In this document: positions 35,481 to 48,697 of the stretch, piece after piece | Numbering within the stretch: position 1 is the stretch's first letter | Layout of the letters: every line of letters begins with the position of its first letter | NCBI GenBank assembly: GCA_905182985.1 | Contig: CAJJDN010000112.1 | Coordinates: 62,001 to 126,000, forward strand | Direction: 5' to 3' | From: Paramecium sonneborni | Lineage: Eukaryota > Ciliophora > Oligohymenophorea > Peniculida > Parameciidae | DNA: 64,000 nt | Notes under the pieces: generated by a model | Told to the model about the DNA's origin: nothing | Databases searched by the model: none | Seen by the model: only the letters and a program-made list of their open reading frames with translations | Program-made: the position numbers and the translations under genes

Positions 35481-37036
35481 ATGTCTAATGATAATTAATT
35501 GATAAGTAATGATTGGAAATCAATAACATATAATGTATCAACAAGTATGTTTCAGATAGTAAGTGGTTACATATGCACAGATCTAATGTCAATGCTTAAT
35601 TTACATTTTATGGGTCAATATACAGACAAATATCAAACAGCAGCATATGGGATTGCATGGATGATAATTTAATTACTTTTTGTTCCATTAGGATTAGGTA
35701 ACACATTATCAATATTTTAGGAATCAATCAAGGATTGAATAATTAGGTATCTCATGCTTTAGGATAGAATAAGACCAAGCTTTCTTAAACCTACTTAAAT
35801 TTTGCTATATATACTATCATATTCATTTCAGTACCCTTTTTTGTTTTGATTTACAATTCATAATATATGGTTCAATTCATTATCTAAGAGGAAACTGAAA
35901 TCATAACATAATTCGCATGGTATATATAATGAAATAAACAAGCATCTCAGGTAAATGATCATTCCTTTATTTATGGCTGCATTTATACTCTTATAAATTG
36001 AATGCTTGAAATAATATCTTGTTGGATGTAGGGTTTTTCAACCTTTTCCATTTATTTATGCTTCCACTCTTGTATTCCATTTAACTACATGTATAATTCT
36101 ATTTTTAATATGCAACCTGGGTTACATAGGTTTGTGTGCATCCATTATTTTGAGCGAAGTAAGCAAATTTTTATTATACTAAGTTATTTACATTATTCAT
36201 GTTGATCAGATACATTTACAAGAATCCTGAAGTGTATAATTTGATAGCAAACTTTGAATTCTCTTGTCAAATATTTTCATTTAGAGATACCTATGTAATG
36301 TTCATTAAGGAGTCTATTCCTTTGATTCTCCATGTTTATGCTGATTTCATAGTTTTTTACATTCTATCAATTGTTGCCTTTTCTTTAGGAGTTAATTAAG
36401 CAAATGCTCAACTTGGTTTTGCTAATACAAGTTCAATATATTTCAAATTTCCAATAAGTTTATCAGTAACTTTGATGTCTTATGTTGGAAATAGTTTAAG
36501 TAAAATTGTATATTAACAGAGGTCAACATAAAATTGAATTAGCAAAATAATATATAATTAGTGGTATGTGTGTTTAAAGTGTAGTGCTTATTTCATTAAT
36601 AATAGGCCTAACTATATTTAGAGAATAATGGAGTCAGATTTATTCATCTGATTTGTAGATCTAAGAAATCATGTTAAATACTCTTCCATATTTTCTCATT
36701 GGAAGTGTTTGTTTTGATGGAATTCAAGGAGCCTTATCAGGAGTCTTAAAGGGAGTGAATAAATCAACAATTGTATCTAATTAAACCATGATATCCTATT
36801 ATATCATAGGAGTTCCAATGGTTTTAGTTTTGGCTTACATCTTTAAACTCTAATTAATTGGTATTTGGTTAGGTTTTGGCCTATGTAATTTCTATTTGAC
36901 TATCATATTTCTATATGTCCTAAAAGATCTAAATTGGAATGAATAAGCTGATCTTATTACCTAAAAGCTTCAGAAACATGAAACTTGTCTTGGAGACATA
37001 GATTTACCTTTAATTTAAAAATAACAACAATAATGA
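35481..37036 (+). CDS. MATE-family multidrug/toxin extrusion transporter, 484 aa
   Basis: Five exons: introns 35698-35720 (TAG), 35920-35950 (31 nt, CAG), 36159-36183 (25 nt, AAG) and 36500-36521 (22 nt, GAG), each required to keep frame; TGA 37034-37036. The protein has 12 hydrophobic segments in two homologous halves. MATE signatures are present: GINQGLNNQVSHALGQNK in the first half, and KESIPLILHVYAD then YVGNSLSQHKIELAKQY in the second, plus DGIQGALSGVLKGVNK. It would export organic cations or metabolites using H+ or Na+. The unusual acceptors, especially GAG, deserve transcript confirmation; the protein length and fold support the model. Confidence 0.88.
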
Positions 37037-37071
37037 TATATATTATGTACAAAATTATTATAGCAATTTTC

Positions 37072-37914
37072 TCATTCTTTTACTTTCTTTTATTTCTATC
37101 TTAAATTTTCTATGTCCTATTTAAATTGTGATTTCAGCTGCTCTTTTTACAATTTCATAATATCCTTCTTCTTTTATTATGGTAGATTATCATCTAATCC
37201 TTAAATAACTTATTCTATCTCTTCTATGTCAATATTCTTCTTAGTTTTATTTTTATTTCTTCCCACCCAATTTCTTTTCTCAAATTTAGGTTTATCTGTA
37301 TTTGTTTCAAAATCACCATATTTATTCATTGCTATCTAATAGCCTTCCTTTTATGCCTCTTCGATTATTTAATTCTTCTTCTCATCCACAGATTCATAGT
37401 TTTACAATAGTTTCTTCTCATAATTACTACTAATTGGGGCACTTTTAAATTTATTATTTATTTTGTGCTAAAAATATTCAATGTCGAAACATTTCGTCAA
37501 ATCATATTCATTTTTAAAAACCACTAAACCAACATGTAACAAACGCTTCTTATTATTCTCGGCTACTTTCATTGATCCCACATATACTCTTCTTATTATT
37601 CCACATAATTTAAACACTTTTGCTATATGTTTACGATCAAATGCATAATCAAAATTCATTATTATTAATGTTCTATTCTTCGGTAATTCTCCTTAATCCA
37701 TTTTAACACTACTTGTTACTTGTTTACCTTCTTCTACCTTCTATTTTGTCTACTCTATTCTTTCCTTCATTATTAATTAATTCAATCCTTTATATAAATT
37801 ATCATTATCTTCCTATTCTATTGGCATTCTCTTAAAATACAATATCATTCTCTCTTTATCAAACACCTTTACATTATGAAACTTAAAATGATTTTCACTA
37901 TTATATTTAATCAT
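37072..37914 (-). CDS. RRP7-like rRNA-processing protein, 280 aa
   Basis: Single exon, ATG 37912-37914 to TGA 37072-37074. Centre holds an RRM-like fold: RTLIIMNFDYAFDRKHIAKV, then CGIIRRVYVG, then LLHVGLVVFKNEYDL. The C-terminal part has EEAQKEGYQIAMNKYGDFE followed by a basic Lys-rich helix, matching the general layout of Rrp7, a 90S/pre-40S small-subunit processome factor of the UTP-C branch. Conserved Rrp7 ending RKFRPY is absent (ends QKKVKE), so assignment is probable, not certain. Convergent with the MATE gene 35 bp away. Confidence 0.75.
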
Positions 37915-37971
37915 AATTAATTAATTATTTTTAATATCAAATTAATTATTTTTAATATCAAACAAAAATCA

Positions 37972-38616
37972 TCATAAACCTTAAACAACTTCATCAAAAT
38001 GTGTTTCTATATATCTCATTCCTTAAAACAATCCATTTTATTTATTAATTTCATCACTCATCCTATTTTATAATCCCTCTTTAAATTATTCTGACAATGA
38101 TTAATTCAAAATTATAACTGATGATTTCGGATAACTCTTATCTATTTATATAAGAATTTCAAAATATCTTTCTTTCACCTATTCCTTAAATTCTAATTCT
38201 TTTCTATCAATTGAAGGTACAAATCGAAATATCATTTAAAATTCTTCATTCATTCTTAAATATTCTAAAAATTTGCATTAAGCTTATGGTAACAATTTTA
38301 TGCTTTATTAATATTTTCGAAATAATTGCATTATGTCTTTCTCCTTTTCATTCTTTAAATCTTTTGCTATTTTTAAAAACTCCCCTCCCAATAATTCTTA
38401 ATTATATTATAGTATTTCCTATGAATCTCCCAATTTTGATAAATCTGTCCACTTAAATATTTTTGGATAATGCACCTTCTGTGCTTAAACCTAAATCTTT
38501 CCTTGTTTCTATTCCTATTCTATTGGTTTCTCAATCTTCTCCTCCATATGCATATATTTGCATTTTCTCCCTTTCTCACATCTACCCTATTGGTATAAAT
38601 TACAAACTTATTTCAT
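37972..38616 (-). CDS. CCCH zinc-finger protein, 214 aa
   Basis: Single exon, ATG 38614-38616 to TGA 37972-37974. A single CCCH finger opens the protein: CNLYQQGRCEKGRKCKYMH, spacing C-x7-C-x5-C-x3-H. The rest is helical with no second finger: WTDLSKLGDSQEIL, then ERYFEILIQIDKSYPKS. CCCH fingers bind single-stranded RNA, so a role in mRNA processing or decay is likely (family knowledge). It lies 57 bp upstream of the RRP7-like gene on the same strand; both may concern RNA, but shared regulation is not shown. Confidence 0.82.
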
Positions 38617-39784
38617 CAATTTATATAATAATTCTTTAGAATTAATGAATAATCATCTAAATGAAAATCAAATTTAAATTGCCACCTATGAGCATTTCAT
38701 TGATTTACAAATCTAAGATATTGTTGGATTTAAAGTATAACACATTCATCTCATATTTAGTTATCAAATGATTCTAATTACATCGCTCAAATCACTTAAA
38801 TCAAATCTTAATCTAATTATAATTAAGAACTTCTTTAAGTTAGTATTTATTAAACTAAATCATTTTAATGCATGATCACTCTTAACATCTAACAAATTAA
38901 CCAAAATTCTGATACCATTTTCTTCTCTGATAATTCATCCTATTTTTGTTATTACACTCATGTTTAACATTTGAATTTACTTAATTTACAAAACTTAACT
39001 TTCCTCATAATCCCTATTTCATTTGAATCTCACTTATCAGATCATTACTTTTTGTAAAATACATTATTCATTAAATAAAATCTACTTTTGCATCTTTATA
39101 ACATATAAAATTAATCGAAAATTGAAAAAGTTCGTTTTGGATACCCCTTTTCTCAATTTACACCTATTTCAGAAAATTAATATCTTATAATCAATGATAC
39201 AAAAGTAACTTTAGAATTATGGTCTAATTATAAGACTTATTTTAAAATTAAATTATCAAAGTAGCTTTCAACCATACCCGATAGACTATTATTACTGTAA
39301 ACTAATATTATTTTATGTGTATTTTTATAATAGAGTATTCAATTTTTATCCAAAAATAATTTTACAGTTCTCAGAACTATTATGTTTCAATATTATTTTA
39401 CAAATACATAACTACATTTAACAGATTAAGTCTCATTGATCAGAACCTAATAAAATCCTTCAAAGTTAGAGCATATTCAATTTCTACCTGAAATATGTTA
39501 GAACCAATTATCTCTAGAATAGGATATATTTGATCAATTTAATACCATAATATAGACATCTAAACTACTTATAGGTTTCATTTATTAGAATTATGATAAT
39601 TTCATCATTAAAATTTATAAAATAAACATTTGAATTTTATCATTTTTTATTTATTTCTCAAAAAATATATATATAAAGATAAATTATCATTTAGGAATAA
39701 TAAGAATAAAATAAAATTTCGATAATTTAATAACAATTTAGATTAAAAAATATGTTTATAAAAATAATTAATTTCTTTATTTTA
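38617..39784 (+). other. Gene-free region, 1.2 kb
   Basis: Less simple in composition than other spacers, yet no frame stays open on either strand and nothing is recognised. It could be an eroded gene. Confidence 0.5.
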
Positions 39785-42735
39785 TCAATTTTATTCTAAA
39801 ATTGATAAGCAAATATTAATTACGGATTTATGTACATCTTCATATTTTAATCTGCCACTCTTATTCCAAATAGAAGAACTTCTATATTCTTTATATGAGT
39901 ATTTAATAGATTAAATTCCACAAAACAGTCTTGATAAAATTTTTGGATTTTTTAGGTAAGATTATGTTATTTTATGTGTTTCACTATTGTTTTTATTAGC
40001 TGTTTCTTCATGTAAAAATCGCTTAACTGCCTATTAAATTTATTTATGTTAATCATTATCCAATTCATCAAATGGTAAATATTCGTTAATATTGTGCTTT
40101 CCATCATTATAAAGAGCATTCAATATATCCTCAACTGGATCCTAAGACCTAAAATATTGATTAAAAAAAAAGTTTTTTGTCTAGAATAAATTTTCTGATA
40201 ATAAATCAAAATTAGGTACTGAATTTTCGTAGGCTAAAATATACATTAAATTTAATTTATCTAAAGCAACAGATTTGTGTAGTTATAATATCTCATTAGC
40301 TTTTTCCAAAATGCTTAAATCAATTTCATTAATAATTTGAAAAGGTAAAATCTCTTCCTAAGTTTCAGTAGTAATAGATAATTCAGTGTAAAGATTTCGA
40401 GCTTATCTAATAACCTCTAACGGTTACATAGATAAAATATTACTAGCCTTAATAACATTTACATGAAGACTACCAGATATCATTCTTCCTATTTTTAATA
40501 ACTCATTTAAAATAGAGGATTTTTCTTTCTATTCTTCAGTCAAAGTTTTAAAAAATTTTAAGACTATCTTTTCATGACAAATCGGATAAACTTTGATACT
40601 GTCATTAGAACATCTTTCTAAAATTTGCATCAGAGAATATATCGTATCTTTCCTTAAATCCAAATTTTCTTCTGCATACTTAGATATGAAATAAGTAATT
40701 TTTTTTTCATCTTATTTTTATTTCATTTTTTCTAACAAATTTTTCATAACAATAAAATCAGGATAATCAGATAAAATGAATGATCTTTCTAAATGAAAAT
40801 CATTCTCTCTTAAAAATAAATGAGCATATGCAATTTTTCCATCTCGACCAGCTCTGCCAATTTCTTGGATATACGATTCAATACTCTTGGGTAAATTTAA
40901 GTGAATAATAGCTCTAATATCTGATTTATCTATTCCCATGGCAAATATTGATGTTGCTACAATTATCTATATTTAATTTCTAATAAATTTATTTTAAATA
41001 TCCATTTTTTCTTATTCAGTTAATCCTCCATGAAAACCAAGACATTTCAAATTACAATTTTTTAAGTAATTTGATACCACATCAACCATATATTTGCTTC
41101 TACAATATATTATGATGGAAGATAGATTTCTATATTTTACACTCTATAATAATTTTATCAATGAAGCATTGACATCTCTATCTCTACTAACACTGATTTC
41201 AATATTACTTCTCTCAGTATTAATAGAGATAATGGATTTATTTATTTTAAACTTTTTTAACACTGATTCTACTGTCAAATTAGTTGCAGTAGCAGTTAAT
41301 GCTAAATAAGGAGGCAAATCATCCTTCAAAAAGCTTTCTATCATTTAATTTAATATCACATAGGTATGTCTAAAGGAATGAGATAGTTCTGAAACGCAAT
41401 GAGCCTCATCTATACATATGAATGAGATTTTTCCAAAATATTCTAATGAATAACCTAAATCACTTTAAAAGATTTCTGGAGTACAATAGACTAACTGAAC
41501 TTATCTACCTTTTATAAATTCAATTAGACGAGCTTTCTAAAATGAAGTAAGCATTGAATGATATGCTATACCTTTAATTTAATCAGGCAATTTTGAAACT
41601 TAATCAATCATCAAAGAAATTAAAGGAGAAAATATTATACCTATACTGTCTTATAGAAACAAAGATAAATATTAATACACTAATGATTTTCCATGTCCAG
41701 TTTTTTATACCAATAAGATAGATTCCTTCTTTAAAATACTTGAAATTGCTTCAAATTATCCTTCACGAAATTCTGTAAATCCAAAAACTAATTCTAACAA
41801 ATTTAGATAATTTTCCTTATTATCTAAATCTTCTTAAACTTTGCTCACTAATTCTTTTATAAGATCTTCATTCTTCTCCTTTTCTTTTATGTTTTCCTCA
41901 TCATCAAATATATCCACCAATAATCCTGATGAAACTGATTATATAAATATATTGTCTAAATCTAATTAATTTAAATACAAGATTCAGCGCGTCCTTAGTT
42001 ATTAAGTTGTTAAAAATCAATTTAAGATTACTCTCTTTTTGAAGGATTTGGATTTTTCAAAGTACCATTTCTTTTATATTTTCTTTAATTCATATAAATA
42101 GCTCCACGAAATCTATCTTAATATTTTTTTTTAAGATCAAGCCTCACAAAGTTGCCATTCTAACCTTTTTAAAATTTACCCACTTTTTTTTTTAATAACC
42201 CTTAATCCACCTTAATATTATCATTTTCTTTGTTTTCCTTCTACTCTTGTCCTACCTCTTCATTTATTTAATTCCCTTAATTCGATTTTTCTTTATTTTG
42301 ATTCTAATTTTAATCTTTTATCTCACATTCATCATTCTAACTTTAAACATTAAGTTTGTTTTTTTCATTTTCTTTTTGCTGTTTTTCCATTTTTATTTCC
42401 TCAAAAAACTCTTTAGTAGTTTATCTAATAACTTGATTAATCTCTTTATTGAGTTCTTTTTCTGTTTTTGGCTTCTCAGCCTCACTTTTTTATTTAATAA
42501 AACATCCCCCTGGTTTAAAAATTTCATATTCCTTTCTCTTCTTACTCCCTATAGTATCTTTATATTTTGTGACACAATCCTTTAAATCGATATCCCATAA
42601 TTATTTTTATGGTTCTTCATTTATCTCATTTAATTCAACCTTTTTTTTAGTTGGATTTTCTTGCTTTTTCTCCAATTAAACTTAAGGCTTAAAAAGTCTT
42701 TTTTGATCTTAATTAAAGTAAGTTCTATTTGCCAT
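39785..42735 (-). CDS. RECQL4-like: RecQ4-type DNA helicase, 975 aa
   Basis: ATG 42733-42735; intron 41956-41978 (23 nt, TAG); TGA 39785-39787. The N-terminal 250 residues are charged and carry [15 protein letters not shown] followed by a basic stretch, matching a short motif found in RECQL4 proteins. The helicase core has Walker A TGHGKS (338-343), the DEAHC box (435-439), LALTATAT (motif III), GFHGGL (motif IV), [15 protein letters not shown] (motif V) and [10 protein letters not shown] (motif VI). No RQC or HRDC domain is evident, as in RECQL4; a 400-residue helical C terminus remains. It unwinds DNA in replication initiation or repair. Confidence 0.92.
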
Positions 42736-42836
42736 AAAGCGGGAATTTTTAAACAAATTATTAAATAACTTGGTAACAATTAGAATTTTTTAAAACAAAT
42801 TTTATTTAATTATCTATTTTGTAATAAATATTAGAT

Positions 42837-44279
42837 TCAGAATTATTTAAAAGGGATACTTGTATTGAAAGAGATCTTCAGATCACCGGTTAATGGAGAG
42901 TTTAGGATCTTATGTTCAATTTATCCGATGAAAAAATTTTTTGTATATTTGCTGATGAAAAAAAATGAGTTGATTATTTGAGGTAATTATAACACAATGG
43001 AGTCACAATCTTTATAAATTATCATTACTATTAAAAAAGGTTTAGATTAGGGAATTTTTTGATTTATTTTTTTTTCTTGAGATTCATAATAATGCATGAT
43101 GATTTAATAGATTTGAATTAAATAGACTCTAATTAAATTAGAGTAACTAAAAAATGTGAGAGTACTATCCCCTTTAAACAGAAATTTGATTTTTGATAAT
43201 GAGGAAAATTTGGAATTGAAACGACTTAAAATCTTAGCCAATGAAATTTCTTAAATGGTATTATCATTAATAAGTAACAAAGAAATGATTCCCCAATTAA
43301 AGAAAAACTGATAATTATGGTGCGAAGTTTGCTAGATATAGATTTTAATAGGTTTTTTGATATCAGAAGCAAGAGTAATATTTTAGGAATAATGATCATC
43401 TAAGATAATGATCTTGTTGATTTTATCAATGCCGACATTGACAATTCTCAAATTAAATTTATGTTTAGAAAGTTTTATTTTAAGAGTACCTTCTTAGTTT
43501 TTAATCAAGAACTATTCTAATTCTTAACCTTGGAACTAATAGTGCCTTAAAAAGTTTCTCATATTGCACCCATTACAGAGCTGATCGTCATATAAAGGGA
43601 AGTGAATTATATCTTTGCCATTAAGAAAATTAAATTAAAGCATTCTTTGACAATAGGTGACTTGAAAGAAAGGAGATCTGATAAGTTCTGATAATTATTA
43701 ATGCCAGAGAGTCTGGCAAATTTTGGAGAGGAACTCGTTTCTAGCATTGGAATCACAAATATAAATGACAATGATGATCATGATGGCAGCACCTATTCCC
43801 ATAAGAACATCTTATGGATCAACATGTTAGGTTGTTTAGATTGTTATAATGAGTTTAATGATGGTGTGACATATGACTTAGACTACACTATCTAAAAAAT
43901 CTGAGACGAAATAAGCACAGGCTTAAAATTACATAAAATTATTCCCGTAACTATAGTAAAATTATGATTTAGTGTTTTCAGGAAAATTCAACTAAAGCAA
44001 GGCACTTGAAATATTTGCAATCAAAAGAGTGTATCTAATGTAAAGAGGCCATTTCACGCTAATCACAATCAAAACCACAGCTAAAGCCATCAGAATATAA
44101 TTAATATATTGATTGAGTGGTGACAACTTACCTAAATCGAGGAGGACTTTCAAGACATTGAGAATTAAGCCAAGTGTCATAAACACATAAAACACAGGTT
44201 TCCTGAGTTTGCCAATTTTTTCATTTTGGTATTAGAGTTCTAATTATGAGTTAAAGAACTTCAGTGTAAACTTATTCAT
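42837..44279 (-). CDS. Multi-pass membrane protein, signalling-like, 480 aa
   Basis: Single exon, ATG 44277-44279 to TGA 42837-42839. Four to five hydrophobic helices within residues 30-190 (PVFYVFMTLGLILNVL, YILMALAVVLIVISV, YIRYTLLIANI, DVLMGIGAAIMIIIVIYI), then a cytosolic portion of some 290 residues. The latter has VNVGIDKINKIIILDDHY and repeated hydrophobic strands but no catalytic motif that I recognise. Layout resembles the gene at 29881-31341, suggesting a ciliate family of membrane proteins with a PAS- or kinase-like but degenerate output. It lies 101 bp upstream of the RecQ4 start. Confidence 0.65.
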
Positions 44280-44309
44280 TATTTAATATTAATCATTTCT
44301 ATGTTAATT

Positions 44310-45885
44310 CCCTAAATCATTTCCAATCACTGGGTTTCTGATAGTTTATTTCCTCTATACAATTGCAAACAACTTTTGCTGAACCATCATTAGGCTTGAG
44401 TTAGAGTGCTTCTTGGAAGGTGGCATGAGCAGTCTTTCAGTCGTCATTCAAATAAGCTTAAAAGATTTTTTTTAAAACATACTATTCTCATTATACAAAA
44501 ACATTTACCATAAAATCTTTTTTGAATCTGCTGAAAAATAATCTTACATCTTTTTTATTCTCAAGATACTCTCAACTTGAAATTCTCCACTTTGATTTAT
44601 TTTGCTTTCATTTTCATGAGTCAAATCAAAGCGGAATCAGATAAAATTAAACTATAATAATGATCTGTAATCTCATTTTCATTTACTATTTCTCATGCCA
44701 AATTATATTGTCTTCTTCATAAAAATATGTTTCGGTTTAGTACTCTTTCCCAATAAAAAGTCAAAACTAATAATTATATTTCCTTTTCTTATTGTATCTA
44801 TCCACCCTTGTATGAACTATGTCTCCTACATTATTGATTAAATTCATTTATCTATTAAAGATATATTATTTGAAATTTCTGATATCACAATAAATATTCC
44901 TTTTTCAAGCCAAAATTGTAGCCACATCACCTTTCTTCATCATATTTATTTTTATAGTATTTGTTCCTTTATTTCTAAATCCTAAAGCAAGTGTTTAAAA
45001 TTTCAGTAATCTTTTCAAACTCACCAATCATGCTCTTCATGCATTTTTATGATTCTCTTGTGTTTTAGACTTATCCCCCCTCTCCATCTAAATCCATTTA
45101 ACTGAATATATTTACATCAATATATTATAGAAATTTTATTAAACAGAGGAAGGAAAAAAAGTAATCCTCTTCAACTGACAGTATGATTTCATTTTAAGAC
45201 ATTATTATAACTATTAGTAATACTGTTTTACGGTAGAAATAATGTTCAATCCATCAAAAGCTAAGTTAACACTCAAATAAAAAGCAACAATAGCGATTTG
45301 GCATCATCTCCAAACAGAGCATTCAGAATCAATGTGTATTTTTTACTTGAAATATACTATACTCTCCAAAACTATTTCAAAATTGAAGCGGCATAATGAC
45401 TAAGCTTAGAAACTTTAAAGTTTTGCTTCTTTTCAATTTTTCTGTTGAAAGATGTATATTTCTAATGTTCATTCTTGCTAATCTTTTTATTTTATCTTAT
45501 TTTATTTTAAAAATTAATTTAAATTATATTACCCTTCTCTTCTAAAATAATCACTGCCTTCATCTAAGACTTATAAATGTCTTCTTTCTATTTGATTTTC
45601 ACTATAAATCTAAATTTTTCCATTACCATCTATTCTTGTAAATAACTTAAGATTTCTAATTTTAAATTGAACAAACAATTCATGTATTTTGATGCATTTG
45701 ATCTTAATTCAAATTAAAATTAGATTACCCAGGACTCTTTTCTAAAACGAGACTTTTGGATAAAAAATATTTAAATAATTATTTTGACGTTGATTCAAAC
45801 TAAATCAACTTTTCAAGGAACAAAATTAAGTCATCCAAATTCCTCATATTATTAGCATCACTATAAAATCATCCATTTCATAAAC
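44310..45885 (-). pseudogene. Ruined class III adenylate/guanylate cyclase gene
   Basis: Fragments of one protein appear in order along the minus strand but in different frames. From the 5' side they are helical and membrane-like pieces (NASKYMNCLFNLKLEILSYL; ILKQFWRVQYISSKKYTL), then CDIRNF with a following NNVGDIVHTRVDRY, the typical strand-helix of class III cyclases, then a C-terminal FQEALQLKPNDGSAK and INYQKPSDWK, as in cyclases with a TPR-like tail. Several TGAs and shifts separate them, and the NIGD-type catalytic segment is missing. Some breaks near 45500-45730 may be introns, but the catalytic region cannot be rescued by any. Most likely a decayed gene. Confidence 0.6.
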
Positions 45886-46131
45886 TATCTATAAAATTGA
45901 TTCTTTCAAGTCATATTTTTCCTTTCTCTTAATAAAACCTTATTTACATTTTTGAGTTTCAAATTATCGAATTTATATATATAAATTTATTGATAACTTA
46001 AAAAAATATAAATTTTATTTGGTTTTGATAATTTGAAAACAGAATTAGCATTTTCTCATTTTGTACAAGTATATTCATCTATTCAATAAACGATAAAATA
46101 ATATTTTATAATTAAAAACTGAAAACATAAA

Positions 46132-46407
46132 TCACTTTTATTTTAATTTTAAGATACTTAAATTTCCTCCTTCCCATTTAATAGCAAAACTGTATTGATC
46201 AAGTTCTGCAAACTCATATTTTTTTTGATGAGCACTAAACCATTTATATTCAGAATCGGTGAAATACTTATTACTACTCGAGGTACTTTTAGATTTTTTT
46301 ATACAACCTTCAAATTGAATTGGTAAATGATATTTGTAGATAACAAATTCTCCTGATGGATCAAAGTAAAGTGAAAAATTCTTAAAAGATTGAATAGATT
46401 CTTTCAT
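46132..46407 (-). CDS. Small hypothetical protein, 91 aa
   Basis: Single exon, ATG 46405-46407 to TGA 46132-46134. Composition is ordinary for a folded beta-rich domain (LYFDPSGEFVIYKYHLPIQF, then YSFAIKWEGGNLSILKL), without hydrophobic helices. No family recognised. It could be a remnant or last exon of a larger gene, since the tandem repeat begins 100 bp upstream. Confidence 0.5.
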
Positions 46408-46508
46408 TTAAGCAATTCTAATATTATTTAGAAAAAGACTACTTTGACTAATAATTTATAGGTTTTAGCAAGGGCTAAGTCTGATAAAGTGTCAAGCTTA
46501 AAACTTGA

Positions 46509-48697
46509 TATTAAATAAATGTTTAAAAATATTAGTTTGGGTCTTGTGTCAGTTGAACTCCAGTGATATCATAAAGAGTAAAATTATCAGATTTTTTATT
46601 GTATTTTTACTTTACTTAATCGATATACTATTATTATTATGTTTTATTATTACTTATCCAATCTATATATTTGGATCGACTTATTCTTACAAAAATGGTT
46701 GTTAATCTGAGTCCATAAAACATTATATAGTGATAACAGGTTTTTGTTAAGGTATTTAGATTTCATGGAGAACCAAATTTAACACTTCATATTAAATAAA
46801 TGTTTAAAGATATTAGTTTGGGTCTTGTGTCAGTTGAAGTCCATAAATATCATGAAGAGTAAAAGTATCAAATTTTTTATTGGTTTTTTATTTTACTTAA
46901 TCGATATACTATTATTATTATATTTTATTATTACTTATCCAATCAATATATTTGGATCGACTTATTCTTACAAAAATAGTTGCTAATCTGAGTCCATAAA
47001 ACATTATATAGTGATAACAGGTTTTGGTTAAGGTATTTAGATTTCATGGAGAACCAAATTTAACACTTCATATTAAATAAATGTTTAAAGATATTAGTTT
47101 GGGTCTTGTGTCAGTTGAAGTCCATAAATATCATGAAGAGTAAAAGTATCAAATTTTTTATTGGTTTTTTATTTTACTTAATCGATATACTATTATTATT
47201 ATGTTTTATTATTACTTATCCAATCAATATATTTGGATCGACTTATTCTTACAAAAATAGTTGCTAATCTGAGTCCATAAAACATTATATAGTGATAACA
47301 GGTTTTGGTTAAGGTAATTAGATTTCATGGAGAACCAAATTTAACACTTCATATTAAATAAATGTTTAAAGATATTCGTTTGGGTCTTGTGTCAGTTGAA
47401 CTCCATTATTATTTAAAAGAGTAAAAGTATCAAATTTTTTATTGGTTTTTTATTTTACTTAATCGATATACTATTATTATTATATTTTATTATTACTTAT
47501 CCAATCAATATATTTGGATCGACTTATTCTTACAAAAATAGTTGCTAATCTGAGTCCATAAAACATTATATAGTGATAACAGGTTTTGGTTAAGGTAATT
47601 AGATTTCATGGAGAACCAAATTTAACACTTCATATTAAATAAATATTTAAAGATATTCGTTTGGGTCTTGTGTCAGTTGAACTCCATTATTATTTAAAAG
47701 AGTAAAAGTATCAAATTTTTTATTGGTTTTTTATTTTACTTAATCGATATACTATTATTATTATATTTTATTATTACTTATCCAATCAATATATTTGGAT
47801 CGACTTATTCTTACAAAAATAGTTGCTAATCTGAGTCCATAAAACATTATATAGTGATAACAGGTTTTGGTTAAGGTAATTAGATTTCATGGAGAACCAA
47901 ATTTAACACTTCATATTAAATAAATATTTAAAGATATTCGTTTGGGTCTTGTGTCAGTTGAACTCCATTATTATTTAAAAGAGTAAAAGTATCAAATTTT
48001 TTATTGGTTTTTTATTTTACTTAATCGATATACTATTATTATTATATTTTATTATTACTTATCCAATCAATATATTTGGATCGACTTATTCTTACAAAAA
48101 TAGTTGCTAATCTGAGTCCATAAAACATTATATAGTGATAACAGGTTTTGGTTAAGGTAATTAGATTTCATGGAGAACCAAATTTAACACTTCATATTAA
48201 ATAAATATTTAAAGATATTCGTTTGGGTCTTGTGTCAGTTGAACTCCATTATTATTTAAAAGAGTAAAAGTATCAAATTTTTTATTGGTTTTTTATTTTA
48301 CTTAATCGATATACTATTATTATTATATTTTATTATTACTTATCCAATCAATATATTTGGATCGACTTATTCTTACAAAAATAGTTGCTAATCTGAGTCC
48401 ATAAAACATTATATAGTGATAACAGGTTTTGGTTAAGGTATTTAGATTTCATGGAGAACCAAATTTAACACTTCATATTAAATAAATGTTTAAAGATATT
48501 AGTTTGGGTCTTGTGTCAGTTGAAGTCCATAAATATCATGAAGAGTAAAAGTATCAAATTTTTTATTGGTTTTTTAATTCACTTAATCGATATACTATTA
48601 TTATGATGTTTTATTATTACTTATCCAAGTTATTAATTTGGATCCACATATTCTTAAAAAAATGGTTGTTAATCTTATCCTATAAAACATTATATCC
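46509..48697 (+). repeat. 281-bp tandem repeat, eight units
   Basis: The word TATTAAATAAAT recurs at 46509, 46790, 47071, 47352, 47633, 47914, 48195 and 48476, a constant 281-bp period. Seven units are full length; the eighth decays after about 48697. Central units (47352-48475) are nearly identical; the outer ones vary, and the variant 'actccattattatttaaaag' marks four consecutive central units. On the minus strand the last unit is the 3' end of gene 48579-48995, so the array seems to have grown from that gene's 3' region. 281 is not a multiple of three, so the array cannot be read as one continuous frame. Confidence 0.93.

Noticed and set aside
41094..41309. Plus-strand frame of 71 codons
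   Set aside because: Antisense to the RecQ helicase core.
41956..41978. 17-nt intron in the RecQ gene (41962-41978)
   Set aside because: A 23-nt intron ending at the next TAG also restores the frame and fits the usual length.
42247..42679. Hydrophobic plus-strand frames
   Set aside because: Antisense to the charged N terminus of the RecQ4-type gene; hydrophobicity comes from reversing Lys/Glu-rich codons.
45243..45435. TGA-free plus-strand stretch starting MFNPSKAK
   Set aside because: Antisense to cyclase remnants, short, with no recognised domain.
46509..48697. CRISPR array or coding repeat protein
   Set aside because: Units are 281 bp head-to-tail with no spacers, and 281 is not a multiple of three; no intron of suitable length keeps one frame across units.
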